From assembly GCA_022414725.1 (NCBI GenBank), contig CM039463.1:53502128-53566127 (forward strand): a DNA stretch of 64,000 nucleotides, read 5' to 3'. The stretch's first letter is position 1; each line of letters opens with the position of its first letter. The translations under genes were made by a program, and so were the position numbers. This DNA is from Microglena sp. YARC. Its lineage: Eukaryota; Chlorophyta; Chlorophyceae; Chlamydomonadales; Chlamydomonadaceae. This document shows, piece by piece, positions 47,001 through 53,050 of this stretch. A model generated the notes under the pieces. It did not search any database. It was not told the origin of the DNA and saw only the letters and a list, made by a program, of their open reading frames with translations.

Positions 47001-47403
47001 CCCACACACCACCACCACCACAATTGATTCTCTATCGCCCATCCTGTATTCTGTTTTCCTTTCTTGAATGCTGCTGCTTTGTTCACTTGAATTGGAAATT
47101 GATCTCAGCTTTGAGCAATCTCAGGTCTGAAAGCACACTGATACACACACGTGCCACTCAGCTGTCACCCAGCCCTTCATCTTCCATCTTTGCCTGCTCC
47201 TGGGCAATCTTCAGCTCAATTTCGCGCTTGCGGTTGTGATCTATGATTCCCCTGTTGGCTTTCTTTACAACAGGACCCTCAGCATCGAGGCTCTGGGCAG
47301 TTTGGCGCTGAGGGGGTCCGCTTCGCATATTGAACTTGTTGCCTTGGACATGGCCGCTGGTGCCCGACCCCCTTGGGGTCAGAATACCCACACCGTTGTA
47401 CAT
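35904..47403 (-). CDS. CWC21: CWC21/SRRM2-like spliceosome protein, six coding exons
   Basis: This is the SRm300/SRRM2 and yeast Cwc21 family, a nuclear protein of the activated spliceosome that contacts U5 and Prp8. The N-terminus MYNGVGILTPRGSGTSGHVQ is the diagnostic family start. The cwf21 motif follows at about residues 53-110 (IIDHNRKREIELK through EEIEELVVILRQQEYAKFEE). Next comes a plant-like block (SSSETHAIAQRKEEQMEKL), a charged coiled-coil stretch, RGDGRD repeats, a poly-Ser run, eight copies of a GLPGPP-SERSR unit and many RRRHDSP-type SR repeats, ending in a Ser-rich tail. Exons (sense order): 47403-47174, 45787-45686, 42339-42216, 40367-40245, 38767-38529 and 38061-35904. They total 2,976 nt, with phases consistent at every junction. 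Introns 2-5 are GT-AG; intron 1 is unusual (see its own entry). A 991-residue product is expected. The gene symbol reflects family membership, not proven orthology. Confidence 0.9.
38062..38528 (-). repeat. Intron 5: nearly pure polypyrimidine on the sense strand
   Basis: The plus strand is GGGAGG/GGGAAAGGG runs and a short GGGTA array at about 38385-38400. The sense transcript is therefore C/U-rich almost end to end. A 60-nt unit with GATCACATCGTCAGTTCATA occurs three times (38,080, 38,168 and 38,217). Confidence 0.8.
38529..38767 (-). CDS. CWC21: CWC21-like exon 5 (RGDG/RD repeats)
   Basis: It is 239 nt, with acceptor CACCCTCAG and donor CCTGACAG|GTAGGG. It begins ERKKMREEWEQRVAERERD, then an Arg/Gly/Asp-rich run ending KKGEEAPDR. 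It leaves in phase 2, matching exon 6. Confidence 0.88.
38768..39120 (-). repeat. Degenerate copies of the exon 5 acceptor region in intron 4
   Basis: On the plus strand, CATCTTCTTGCGC followed by TCCTGAGGG marks the true exon 5 start at 38755-38773. Related blocks recur near 38840 (GCATTTTCTTGCGCTCCTTA), 38930 (GGCATCATCTTGCACTCCTG) and 39030 (GGCATCTTCTTGCGCAGCTG). Two of them are preceded by GTGTGGGTTCTCCCACYCST. Each retains an AG acceptor in sense. Confidence 0.78.
39288..39389. mobile_element. hAT-type MITE in intron 4 (TAGGGATCGGCA ends)
   Basis: It starts TAGGGATCGGCATATC and ends with the decayed inverse (GATATCATATTGCCTATCCATA-type). It is flanked by CACATTGC (39280-39287) and CACATCGC (39390-39397), a 7/8 target duplication. 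Its 102 bp are dominated by ATATCATATGAT palindromes. A second family member is at 44692. Confidence 0.75.
39408..39605 (+). repeat. Dispersed repeat R2, copy 1
   Basis: It shares AATTGGCGGAGTGTGTTGGC, GCTGACTGAAGCCAGTTAGT and GGCTGACGTGTCAGGCTTCA blocks with 61018-61190, and in reverse complement with 43190-43360. It ends in a GGGGGCTCCGCCCCCCAAAA block. No coding or inverted termini were identified, so its class is unknown. Confidence 0.7.
40031..40225. mobile_element. Short GCGC-rich MITE, relative of the hAT element at 53051
   Basis: It begins CATGGTACATCC (decayed CAGGGTACTTC) and ends GGAAGTACCCTG. Internally it has AGCGCTTTAGCGC and many AGCGC and GCGCAG motifs in the same order as the ends of 53051-54539. 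At 195 bp it looks like an internally deleted derivative. No clear 8-bp duplication remains. Confidence 0.7.
40245..40367 (-). CDS. CWC21: CWC21-like exon 4 (charged coiled-coil)
   Basis: It is 123 nt, phase 0 at both ends, with acceptor GATGTACAG and donor GACAAG|GTACGTGGG. It encodes a Lys/Glu/Arg-rich helix (EKKKLDRIAERETRELEREQ) predicted to be a single charged coil. Confidence 0.88.
40560..42190. repeat. 44-nt satellite filling most of intron 3
   Basis: About 35 tandem units of 44 nt occur, each with GTGGTGTGAGTGTGATGTGG followed by TTGTAATGTTATTGTAGTGTGACC. Units at 40,740-41,280 are nearly identical; those at the edges (40,570-40,740 and 41,450-42,190) are diverged and truncated, as expected for homogenisation by unequal exchange. 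Units show no spacer variation, so it is not a CRISPR array. Confidence 0.93.
42216..42339 (-). CDS. CWC21: CWC21-like exon 3 (THAIAQRKEEQME block)
   Basis: Acceptor ATACATGCAG and donor CTGCAG|GTGGGTGATG bound 124 nt encoding LKSSSETHAIAQRKEEQMEK and FGISEIKEGDAFDRELQ. An upstream duplicate of this exon is described separately. Confidence 0.9.
42340..42489 (-). repeat. 150-nt in-frame duplication of exon 3 with its acceptor
   Basis: Immediately upstream (sense) of exon 3 lies a copy reading LKPSSETHAIAMWKEEQMEK and NTFGISEI, preceded by its own acceptor (ATACATGCAG at about 42,490). The segment between the copy and exon 3 has no stop, and the repeat length is 150 nt (50 codons). Use of the upstream acceptor would add 50 residues without a frame change. 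Confidence 0.85.
42495..42710. repeat. Dispersed repeat R3, copy 1, with 25-nt G tract
   Basis: It has CAAATCTGAAAG, TTATGGTTCTAGCATG, CCTCCTCCAAGGACAGC and GGTCAAAACTAGCGATCGCT blocks, matching 45462-45660 (copy 2) and, in reverse complement, 43060-43165 (copy 3). All three lie in intron 2. The G tract is 42626-42650. Confidence 0.7.
43190..43360 (-). repeat. Dispersed repeat R2, copy 2 (inverted)
   Basis: It is the reverse complement of the 39408 copy (GAAGCCTGACACGTCAGCCA, CACTCTCCGCCAATTTTTA). It lies inside intron 2. Confidence 0.7.
43385..44100. repeat. 195-nt tandem repeat carrying an exon 3 acceptor-like segment
   Basis: The block GCCTTCAACCTGCATGTA starts at 43661, 43856 and 44051, exactly 195 nt apart, with an older partial unit at 43385-43660. 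Each unit also has AAGTACTTGTCGCAAGCC and TGGGATTACCAAGACCGG. Because 195 is a multiple of three, a plus-strand frame stays open for 188 codons, but it starts and ends inside the array and has no known domain. The CTTCAACCTGCATGTATGGC segment equals the sense-strand acceptor of exon 3. Confidence 0.85.
44245..44402. repeat. 23-nt tandem repeat with GTGACGTGTCAC core
   Basis: About seven units of GTGACGTGTCAC plus ACACACAATTT. Each core holds TGACGTG and a near-palindrome. The units sit in intron 2, and the repeat is followed by ordinary sequence. Any regulatory role is speculative. Confidence 0.9.
44692..44858. mobile_element. hAT-type MITE in intron 2 (TAGGGATCGGCA ends)
   Basis: It begins TAGGGATCGGCATATCATAT and ends TGTTGCCGTTCCCTA. 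The flanks CACATGGT and CATATGGG agree at 6 of 8 bases, consistent with an old 8-bp duplication. Same family as 39288-39389. Confidence 0.7.
44990..45335 (-). repeat. Degenerate copies of the exon 2 donor region in intron 2
   Basis: The true boundary (plus strand CCACCTGGCAGACGCCTCAG, then CCTCTGCTCCGTTGTCCTCC) has relatives at 45090-45145 (CCACCTGGCACACACACCAG, CCTCACCTCTAACGCCCTCC) and 45275-45325 (CACACCAGGCACACAGACCA, GCCTCACCTCTATTGCCCTC). A 31-nt unit CACCAGCTCCTTGAGCCGCC is tandem at 45040-45100. Confidence 0.6.
45686..45787 (-). CDS. CWC21: CWC21-like exon 2 (second half of the cwf21 domain)
   Basis: Acceptor ATGTATGCAG, then LGPEEIEELVVILRQQEYAK and an acidic tail, donor TGCCAG|GTGGGTGG. 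It is 102 nt, entering and leaving in phase 2. Confidence 0.88.
46209..46392. mobile_element. MITE copy, AGCAGCAGCTTC family, in intron 1
   Basis: Left CTTTTCAGCTACCAGCAGCA and right AAGCTGCTGCTCGTAGCT are inverted relatives. The interior has CAAACCTACAGC and GGTGGCAGAATC blocks shared with 35386-35586. Confidence 0.75.
46613..46801. mobile_element. MITE copy, AGCAGCAGCTTC family, best preserved
   Basis: CTTTTCTTTTCAGCTACGAG at the left mirrors GTAGCTGAAAAGAAAAG at the right. The arms continue through the AGCAGCAGCTTATAGGCAG region, giving about 40-bp imperfect inverted termini around a 189-bp element. It sits in intron 1, near its 5' (sense) end. Confidence 0.78.
47174..47403 (-). CDS. CWC21: CWC21-like exon 1 (start and first half of the cwf21 domain)
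   Basis: The ATG at 47401-47403 is fixed by the invariant family start MYNG. The exon holds TPRGSGTSG and HNRKREIELKIAQEQAKMEDEG. Two 3' ends are possible. A GC donor (GAAGG|GCTGGG at 47174) retains the family's residue spacing between EG and the EEI motif. A GT donor five bases on (CTGG|GTGACA at 47169), joined to a later acceptor, gives a two-residue-shorter product. Confidence 0.88.
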
Positions 47404-48014
47404 TGCTCACGAGCACCACGCGAAGGGATCGAAGATATTGCTGGGTCGTGGGCTAATAGAAAGAAAGAGAGCAGACGCCTGGAGGCGTAGCTTCAGGAAC
47501 GGAACAGGTCAGGACAGCGCAGATATTGGGGAAATCTAAGTGTAGGAGGCGATTTGGTGATGGCGACCTCGGTCCAATGCGCTTGCGAGGAGAGTGGAAA
47601 ATAACGCAAGAGCGAATTATGTACGAGGTCCAACATTGGCGAGCGATCAGAAGGAATGAAGGCGCCAGTGGCGTGGCTTGAGTTGGGCACACGAGCCACT
47701 GGGGTGACTGGGCCCACACACCAGAAGCCAAGGTCGGTGTGCTCCAGGGGCCCACTCCCCAACTGGTACCTGGCACATGGCCCATTTGCCCATTCTAGTT
47801 GCTATCCTGGGACTATGCATCTGGTGGCCAAGTTGTCCCCTTCCAACCCGCGATAAGACTGTAAAAGCCATTCATCATGACCACATCGACAAAAGAGACA
47901 AATGAGTCTAGGGCTCGTGCAAGGCGACCCATCCTTGAAGGGGAATAACTGGAACCCCTTAATTTAAAAAAGACATTAGCTCAATTAAAGGTCAATTAAA
48001 CCAGCGACCGTTTT
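47404..48014. promoter_or_regulatory. Upstream region of the CWC21-like gene
   Basis: This is the only non-repetitive stretch between the ATG at 47403 and the Copia element at 48020, so it must contain the core promoter and 5' leader if the gene is transcribed. I see no TATA box at a convincing position and no gene on the plus strand. The retrotransposon lies only about 610 nt upstream of the start codon. Confidence 0.4.
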
Positions 48015-48019
48015 TCTGC

Positions 48020-48373
48020 TATCAGCTTAAGACACTTCAGAGAGTGGACAGAGATGCTTGCAGCGGTCAGACGCGCCAATCTATACACGGAGACGAGAAT
48101 AATGTTACAAGCACTGGAGACCCATCAAGGGGCACCAGCGGTGGAAGGGGCGTCAGCCTGGAACCTAATAAGGGTACAGGCTACACAGTGCGTGTCAGGG
48201 GAACCGGTGATGCAGCCAACAGGAAGCTGTCACTGTGTCATGAAGGATGACACAGTCTACGGGAAGCTGACACAGTACAGACAGTAGCACTGTCAGGACC
48301 GATAGTTCTAAGGGAGTACATAAGTAGTCACCAAGTCATAAAACGATTGAGAGCACCGCAATTCATGCTGATA
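48020..48373 (-). repeat. 3' LTR of Copia element C
   Basis: It runs from TATCAGCTTAAGACAC to CATGCTGATA on the plus strand and is 354 nt. Its inner neighbour is CTCCACCTATGACG, the same 3' untranslated start as in elements A and B. Confidence 0.92.
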
Positions 48374-48689
48374 CTCCACCTATGACGCAGGTGACATACA
48401 ATACTACTACTCCACCTATGGCACTGGGGACAGAGAACTATATGTAACAGAAATATTTAAAAAAAATCAAAGAACTCCGAAATCCGAGAGAACTTCAAAT
48501 GAAACCCAAAGGGTTAGAGGAAGGAATGAAACAAGGCAAAAACAAAATTTCGCCAAGCTAGAAAAGGATGAAAAACCGAATATCAAAGATGGGTAACAAC
48601 GGTATAGAAAACCCGATCCGGGAATAGGAACCTAATGCCAAACAATGATAACCAAAGATACCGATGTAACCAGAAGAAAAATAATGACC

Positions 48690-50108
48690 CTAAGGAGAAG
48701 CGGTCATTCCATGCATGCGGACAAACCGCCAGAACACACCAGGATCAAGGGGCTTGGTGAAGGGGTCAGCACAGTTGTCCTTAGTGTTAACATAGGCAAC
48801 CTTGAGTCTGCCATCCTCCACCAGCTCCTCATAGTGATGAATCACATCAATGCGCTTGCTGCGAGGAATCAGCTGCCAGTCATTGGCCCAACTCAGAGAC
48901 CCTAGGTTGTCACCCTGAATGGTAACCATGGTGCAAGGCAAACCCAGATCATCCCTCGACTTCTTCAACCATTGCACCTCCCTGGCAGTCTGAGCCAGGG
49001 CCTGATACTCAGCCTCACTAGAGCTAATGGCAACAGTGGGCTGCCTTTTGCTCATCCAGTTCACCAGGCACCCGGCAGCAAGCACAGCATAGCCAGTCTG
49101 AGACCTCCTGTCAGACCCATCATCAGCAAAGGATGAGTCACTAAAGACAGAAAAAGAAAACGCAGGGCTGTGGGTGTAAGTGAGCCCCAGGTGGGAATGA
49201 GACCTCAAATACAAGAGCAAACGCTTGGCTGCCCCCCAGAGGGGGACGGTAGGGTGAGCAGAAAACCTGGACAGGTAGCTGACAGCAAAAGAAATATCAG
49301 GCCTGGTGCAAGTAGCCAGGTATAGCAAAGCACCCACCAGAGATAGGTACTGGCTATTAGAGGGCAGGGGGTCTCCAGGAGGGTCAGTGACAGTGCACTT
49401 GGCCATGGGGGCAGAGAACTTGGGCTTGGCTGCAGCAGTGAGACCAAACTGCTCCACCAGATCAACAATGTAGGAGTGCTGGGAGAGGTTGATCTGAACA
49501 CACCTGCCATTAGAGTCAAGGGTAACGTTCATGCCCAATGAGAGGAACTGGACAGGTACACCCATCTCCTTGACCTCCCAGCCAGCAGACTCCATAGCCT
49601 TGATCAGCAAAGCATACAAAGCCAGCTCACTAAAAGCACAGATAAAATCATCAACACAGATCAGGACATAGCTCCACCCACCAAAAGAATCCCTCCTAAA
49701 ATACAGAGCAGGTTCTGCCTTGCACATAATAAACCCATGTGCAACCAAAACCCGCTTGACATCCATGCTCCAAGCCCTGGGTGCTTGTTTCAAACCATAA
49801 AGGGACTTGATCAGTTTGCACACAAGGGGAACACCGTTAGGACCAAGTACCTTGAAGCCCTCAGGCTGGTGGCAGTACAAGTCAAGCCCAGGTTCCAACT
49901 TGGCATTCAGAAATGCAGTCTTGATATCCAGCTGCCGAACAAACATTTTTCTATGAGTGATGGCAGCAAGGAGAACTCTCAGACCTGCTTTAGAGGAGAC
50001 GGGGGCATATACATCATGAAAATCCAGCCCAGGACGCTGCAGAAAACCTTGTACTACAAAACTTGCTTTAAAGCGCACAGAACCCCAACTTTCTTCACAA
50101 ATAACCAC
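48690..50108 (-). CDS. Copia RT and RNase H, long open frame, element C
   Basis: It is open for 472 codons to a stop at 48690. RT blocks: RQLDIKTAFLN, SLYGLKQAPRAW, and a polymerase motif reading ICVDDF instead of YVDDF. RNase H carries all four acidic sites (SDSSFADD, SSSEAEYQAL, GDNLGSLSW, RIDVIHHYEEL). At 50,090-50,105 a few bases are lost relative to element B (FVKK then HGADGSF there), which shifts the frame away from the RT N-terminus (50,108-50,230). The protein as a whole is therefore broken even though this part is open. The Cys at the Tyr position of YxDD is unusual and may also harm activity. Confidence 0.9.
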   Translation of the reverse strand: MVICEESWGSVRFKASFVVQGFLQRPGLDFHDVYAPVSSKAGLRVLLAAITHRKMFVRQLDIKTAFLNAKLEPGLDLYCHQPEGFKVLGPNGVPLVCKLIKSLYGLKQAPRAWSMDVKRVLVAHGFIMCKAEPALYFRRDSFGGWSYVLICVDDFICAFSELALYALLIKAMESAGWEVKEMGVPVQFLSLGMNVTLDSNGRCVQINLSQHSYIVDLVEQFGLTAAAKPKFSAPMAKCTVTDPPGDPLPSNSQYLSLVGALLYLATCTRPDISFAVSYLSRFSAHPTVPLWGAAKRLLLYLRSHSHLGLTYTHSPAFSFSVFSDSSFADDGSDRRSQTGYAVLAAGCLVNWMSKRQPTVAISSSEAEYQALAQTAREVQWLKKSRDDLGLPCTMVTIQGDNLGSLSWANDWQLIPRSKRIDVIHHYEELVEDGRLKVAYVNTKDNCADPFTKPLDPGVFWRFVRMHGMTASP

Positions 50109-50676
50109 CTGCCAGACAGGATCCTCTGCTTAGGAGGCTGGGGAGTCAGTGCCCAAGTGCCATGGGCATGTAGGGACGCCATCTCATCCTTCATAGCTAG
50201 CGACCATTGATCCCTGTCAGGGTTAGAAGGGTGCATGGCAGCTTTATAAGACAGTTCAGAAGAGGTAGAGATATATGCCCCCACGTACAAGCAGTTTACT
50301 TGTACATGAGCAGCACGTGTATCAGCAGTATCAGGCAGTAAAACCCCCAGTGCAGCACTACTGCCTGGTTGAACAGGGTCGGCATTCTTTGCCTCTAATT
50401 CAATGAATCCTGAGTCGACCGGTACACCCCAGCCATACGCAGTATCAGAGCCAGACCAGTGTTCAAGATCATCACTCACGCTTTCCGTGACGGCTAAATC
50501 GTCGCAATGCCTAGTCCGGTATAAACCACCAGGGACGACAGGAGGCGATGGGATCAGTACCGCCCGCGAGCCATCCGAACAGGTGGACGGGGGGTGGCGA
50601 CTATTAGACAGTGGACCTACGACAGGCTTCACTATGACCTAAGGCCGGTCACATCCTAAAGCTTCACCGACGGAAC
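50109..50676 (-). pseudogene. RT N-terminus and integrase-RT linker of element C
   Basis: It is open from 50632 to 50054, with RDQWSLAMKDEMASLHAHGT and RILSGRWLFVKK (RT start) preceded by the acidic linker (LEHWSGSDTAYGWGVPVDSG). At 50,676 homology to integrase coding stops abruptly. Confidence 0.8.
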
Positions 50677-50711
50677 GTGGCGCAGTGGTTAGCGTGATGG
50701 GCCCATAACGT
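50675..50711 (+). other. Segment resembling the 5' half of initiator tRNA-Met
   Basis: The stretch GTGGCGCAGTGGTTAGCG followed by TGATGGGCCCATAAC matches the start, D-arm and anticodon arm of eukaryotic initiator tRNA-Met (conserved GTGGCGCAG, AGCGTG and TGGGCCCATAAC). It ends just past the anticodon loop, where the sequence switches to GTAGTCCTAGTTGTATACGC. The left part overlaps integrase coding by microhomology. No 3' half follows, so it is not a functional tRNA gene. Confidence 0.5.
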
Positions 50712-50806
50712 AGTCCTAGTTGTATACGCTGACAATATTGCCTGACCTGGGAGGGAAACGGGGGGGGTCGATCCTCCCCAGAAGGTCGCGGTACACAGGC
50801 GGGGTG

Positions 50807-51280
50807 TGTTTTATACCGGTTCTCCCGGTCCAGCTAGAGTGTCTTGGGGCGCCAGGCCTTCCGCCTGGAAGCTTCCATAGTAGTGCCTCTGCCCGTTAGG
50901 GCCGGCACCTACCGGCGGCAGTACCCTGAGGTACTGTCGCCTTTTCCCTTCTTATACCTAGCTTGCCGCCTGACATGCTATCACGATTGTAAACGTAGCA
51001 CCTTCGCCAATCCAGTGTGTCAGTCCTCACGAGATAATACTCCGGAAGCTAAAGGTTATCGCCCACCACGCCGTCCCGTGTTCCACTGCAACAGACTTCC
51101 ACGTCTGTTACCCTGTCCGTAGATCCCGAGCTCCCGCGCACCTGCAGTGCTTCCACAGTTGCCGCCGCAACAACCGAAGGAAAAGGATCTCAGTTGCAGA
51201 ATCTTCTCTGATTGCTAGGCACCCCGCTGGTCACCAGCCCCCAACAGTCTACCCAAGACCCCGCTGGACCGCCAGTAGGT

Positions 51281-51316
<36 letters not shown>

Positions 51317-51892
51317 CAAACAAACCCCTCTCCGAGTCTACCCAAGACCCCGCTGGAACACCAGTATGTTGCCCCCGCAACAAACCCCTCTCTGAGTCTA
51401 CCCAAGACCCCGCTGGACCGCCAGTACGTTGCCCAAGCAACAACCACCACCCCACTGCGTCATCCCATCGTCCCCTCTCCCTAATCCCGCCATCCCATTA
51501 CCTCTCCGGCCCCGCAAGCCAAATCTCCTGCCCTAAGTCACAAATAAAACAGTAAAATAAAATGTTTTATTAGTCAGAATATTTTACACTCTAGACTTCC
51601 CTTTTACTTTGAACCTCCTAAATTCCATGAATTCTTCTGAATGAAGAATACACCTTATTGGGGGGGATGTTATATACCGGTTCTCCCGGTCCAGCTAGAG
51701 TGTCTTGGGGCGCCAGGCCTTCCGCCTGGAAGCTTCCATAGTAGTGCCTCTGCCCGTTAGGGCCGGCACCTACCGACGGCCTTTTCCCTTCTTATACCTA
51801 GCTTGCCGCCTGGCATGCTATCACGATTGTAAACGTAGCACCTTCGCCAATCCCTGTGTCAGTCCTCACGAGATAATACTCCGGAAGCTAAA
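50807..51892 (+). mobile_element. TRIM-like mini-retrotransposon nested in element C
   Basis: Direct terminal repeats at 50807-51053 (247 nt) and 51668-51892 (225 nt) both begin TGTTWTATACCGG and end CCGGAAGCTAAA. The flank GGGTG is present at 50802-50806 and at 51893-51897. A polypurine tract (TTGGGGGGGA) precedes the right repeat, and GGTTATCGCCC (a primer-site-like match to GGTTATGGGCCC) follows the left one, giving plus-strand orientation. The interior is 614 nt with no pol. It carries a degenerate repeat (ACCCAAGACCCCGCTGGA) around a 33-nt C tract (51283-51315). The right repeat lacks 27 nt present in the left. Confidence 0.85.
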
Positions 51893-52103
51893 GGGTGCGG
51901 GTCTGATCAGTACTAAGTTGCCCCCAATCGTAAGACCAAAGCCGAAAGCTTGGCAGTGGATTAGAGGAACCTCTGGGTAATCTGTCTCCCTCCCGGGACA
52001 TGCATTATTATCAGCGTATACTACTAGGACACGAGTGCCTGATTGGCATCTGATCAGATGCCAATCAGGCACTCGTGTCCTAGTAGTATACGCTGACATA
52101 ACC
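51893..52103. other. Remaining interior of element C, including a perfect 43-bp palindrome
   Basis: Positions 52011-52053 are exactly complementary to 52054-52096 with no loop. The arms begin TCAGCGTATACTACTAGG and meet at TGATCA. CATAACC follows, then the LTR. The sequence of each arm includes the motif found in the extension of element B (GTCCTAGTAG). Confidence 0.9.
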
Positions 52104-52457
52104 TATCAGCTTAAGACACTTCAGAGAGTGGACAGAGATGCTTGCAGCGGTCAGACACGCCAATCTATACTCGGAGACGAGAATAACGTTACAAGCACTG
52201 GAGACCCATCAAGGGGCACCAGCGGTGGAAGGGGCGTCAGCCTGGAACCTAATAAGGGTACAGGCTACACAGTGCGTGTTAGGGGAACCGGTGATGCAGC
52301 CAACAGGAAGCTGTCACTGTGTCATGAAGGATGACACAGTCTACGGGAAGCTGACACAGTACAGACAGTAGCACTGTCAGGACCGATAGTTCTAAGGGAG
52401 TACATAAGTAGTCACCAAGTCATAAAACGATTGAGAGCACCGCAATTCATGCTGATA
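52104..52457 (-). repeat. 5' LTR of Copia element C
   Basis: It is 354 nt, from TATCAGCTTAAGACAC to CATGCTGATA, followed by the TCTGC target duplication at 52458-52462. Confidence 0.92.
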
Positions 52458-52462
52458 TCTGC

Positions 52463-53042
52463 CAAGGGGCAAGGACGAGGTTGGCTCCCAGATCACCCGA
52501 GGCCCCGGTATAAAGCAGCTACACACAGAAAACATTTATGTAATCGAGACTTCCAACTGGTTTACTATGGGGATTTCAGATAACAGTCAGTTCAATTCCT
52601 ATTGATGTTCGCCTTTCTCCGACTTTCTTTCTAAATCCTTAGTGAGCGATCTTTTGTGGGGTTGCACTTTCTGGGTTGAAAATTCTTTCAGTAAGAGCAA
52701 ACAAAAGTGAAAAACCCCATCCCCCCAAAGTGAGAAGGCATCCTTCTGCAGACCCCCCCCCCCCCCCCCCCCGGCTCCGGAACCCACTGTACAGCCACTA
52801 TCTCAGCCACCACTTCGTGATATGGTATGTAATTAAGCTCATTTGACAGGGTTTCTAAAGGCCTATTCATTGAGGAGCATTGGGAATGTTTGGAACGTAG
52901 AAAATAATCATCATCAATGTTGCATTGTTTGGTGGGGCTTGGGAGTTGAGGGCTTGGGGGGAAAAACCGATAATCAAATGTTTTGATGCGCTGCTGAGTC
53001 AGCAGCGCATCAAAGCATTTGATTACCGGTCAGCAGTGCTGA
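52463..53042. other. No gene; C tract and a 32-nt arm hairpin
   Basis: A 20-nt C tract lies at 52753-52772. The segment 52966-52997 pairs with 52999-53030 around a single base (two mismatches), with arms containing TTTGATGCGCTGCTGA. The hairpin sits just outside the element that begins at 53051. Confidence 0.75.
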
Positions 53043-53050
53043 CTCTCGAC

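Larger units (their letters stand above)
45788..47173 (-). other. Intron 1 of the CWC21-like gene, possible GC-AG intron
   Basis: The exon ends share GCTGGGT on both sides (GAAGGGCTGGGTGAC at the 5' side, GCAGGCTGGGTCCAG at the 3' side). The join that matches the family's residue spacing needs a GC donor in a weak context. The interior has two copies of a TTGATGCCATCTCTG/ATCCTCAGCATGCATCATGC unit (45,900 and 46,043), GT runs, and two MITE copies. Confidence 0.65.
48020..52457 (-). mobile_element. Copia retrotransposon C, internally deleted, with nested TRIM
   Basis: TCTGC flanks it at 48015-48019 and 52458-52462. The LTRs are 354 nt each and differ at four positions (98.9% identity), so insertion is recent. 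Pol is reduced to RT and RNase H. Gag, protease and most of integrase are missing, and a TRIM-like element occupies 50807-51892. The LTR ends are TATCAGC and GCTGATA, as in elements A and B, to which the LTR is related but clearly distinct. Confidence 0.92.
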
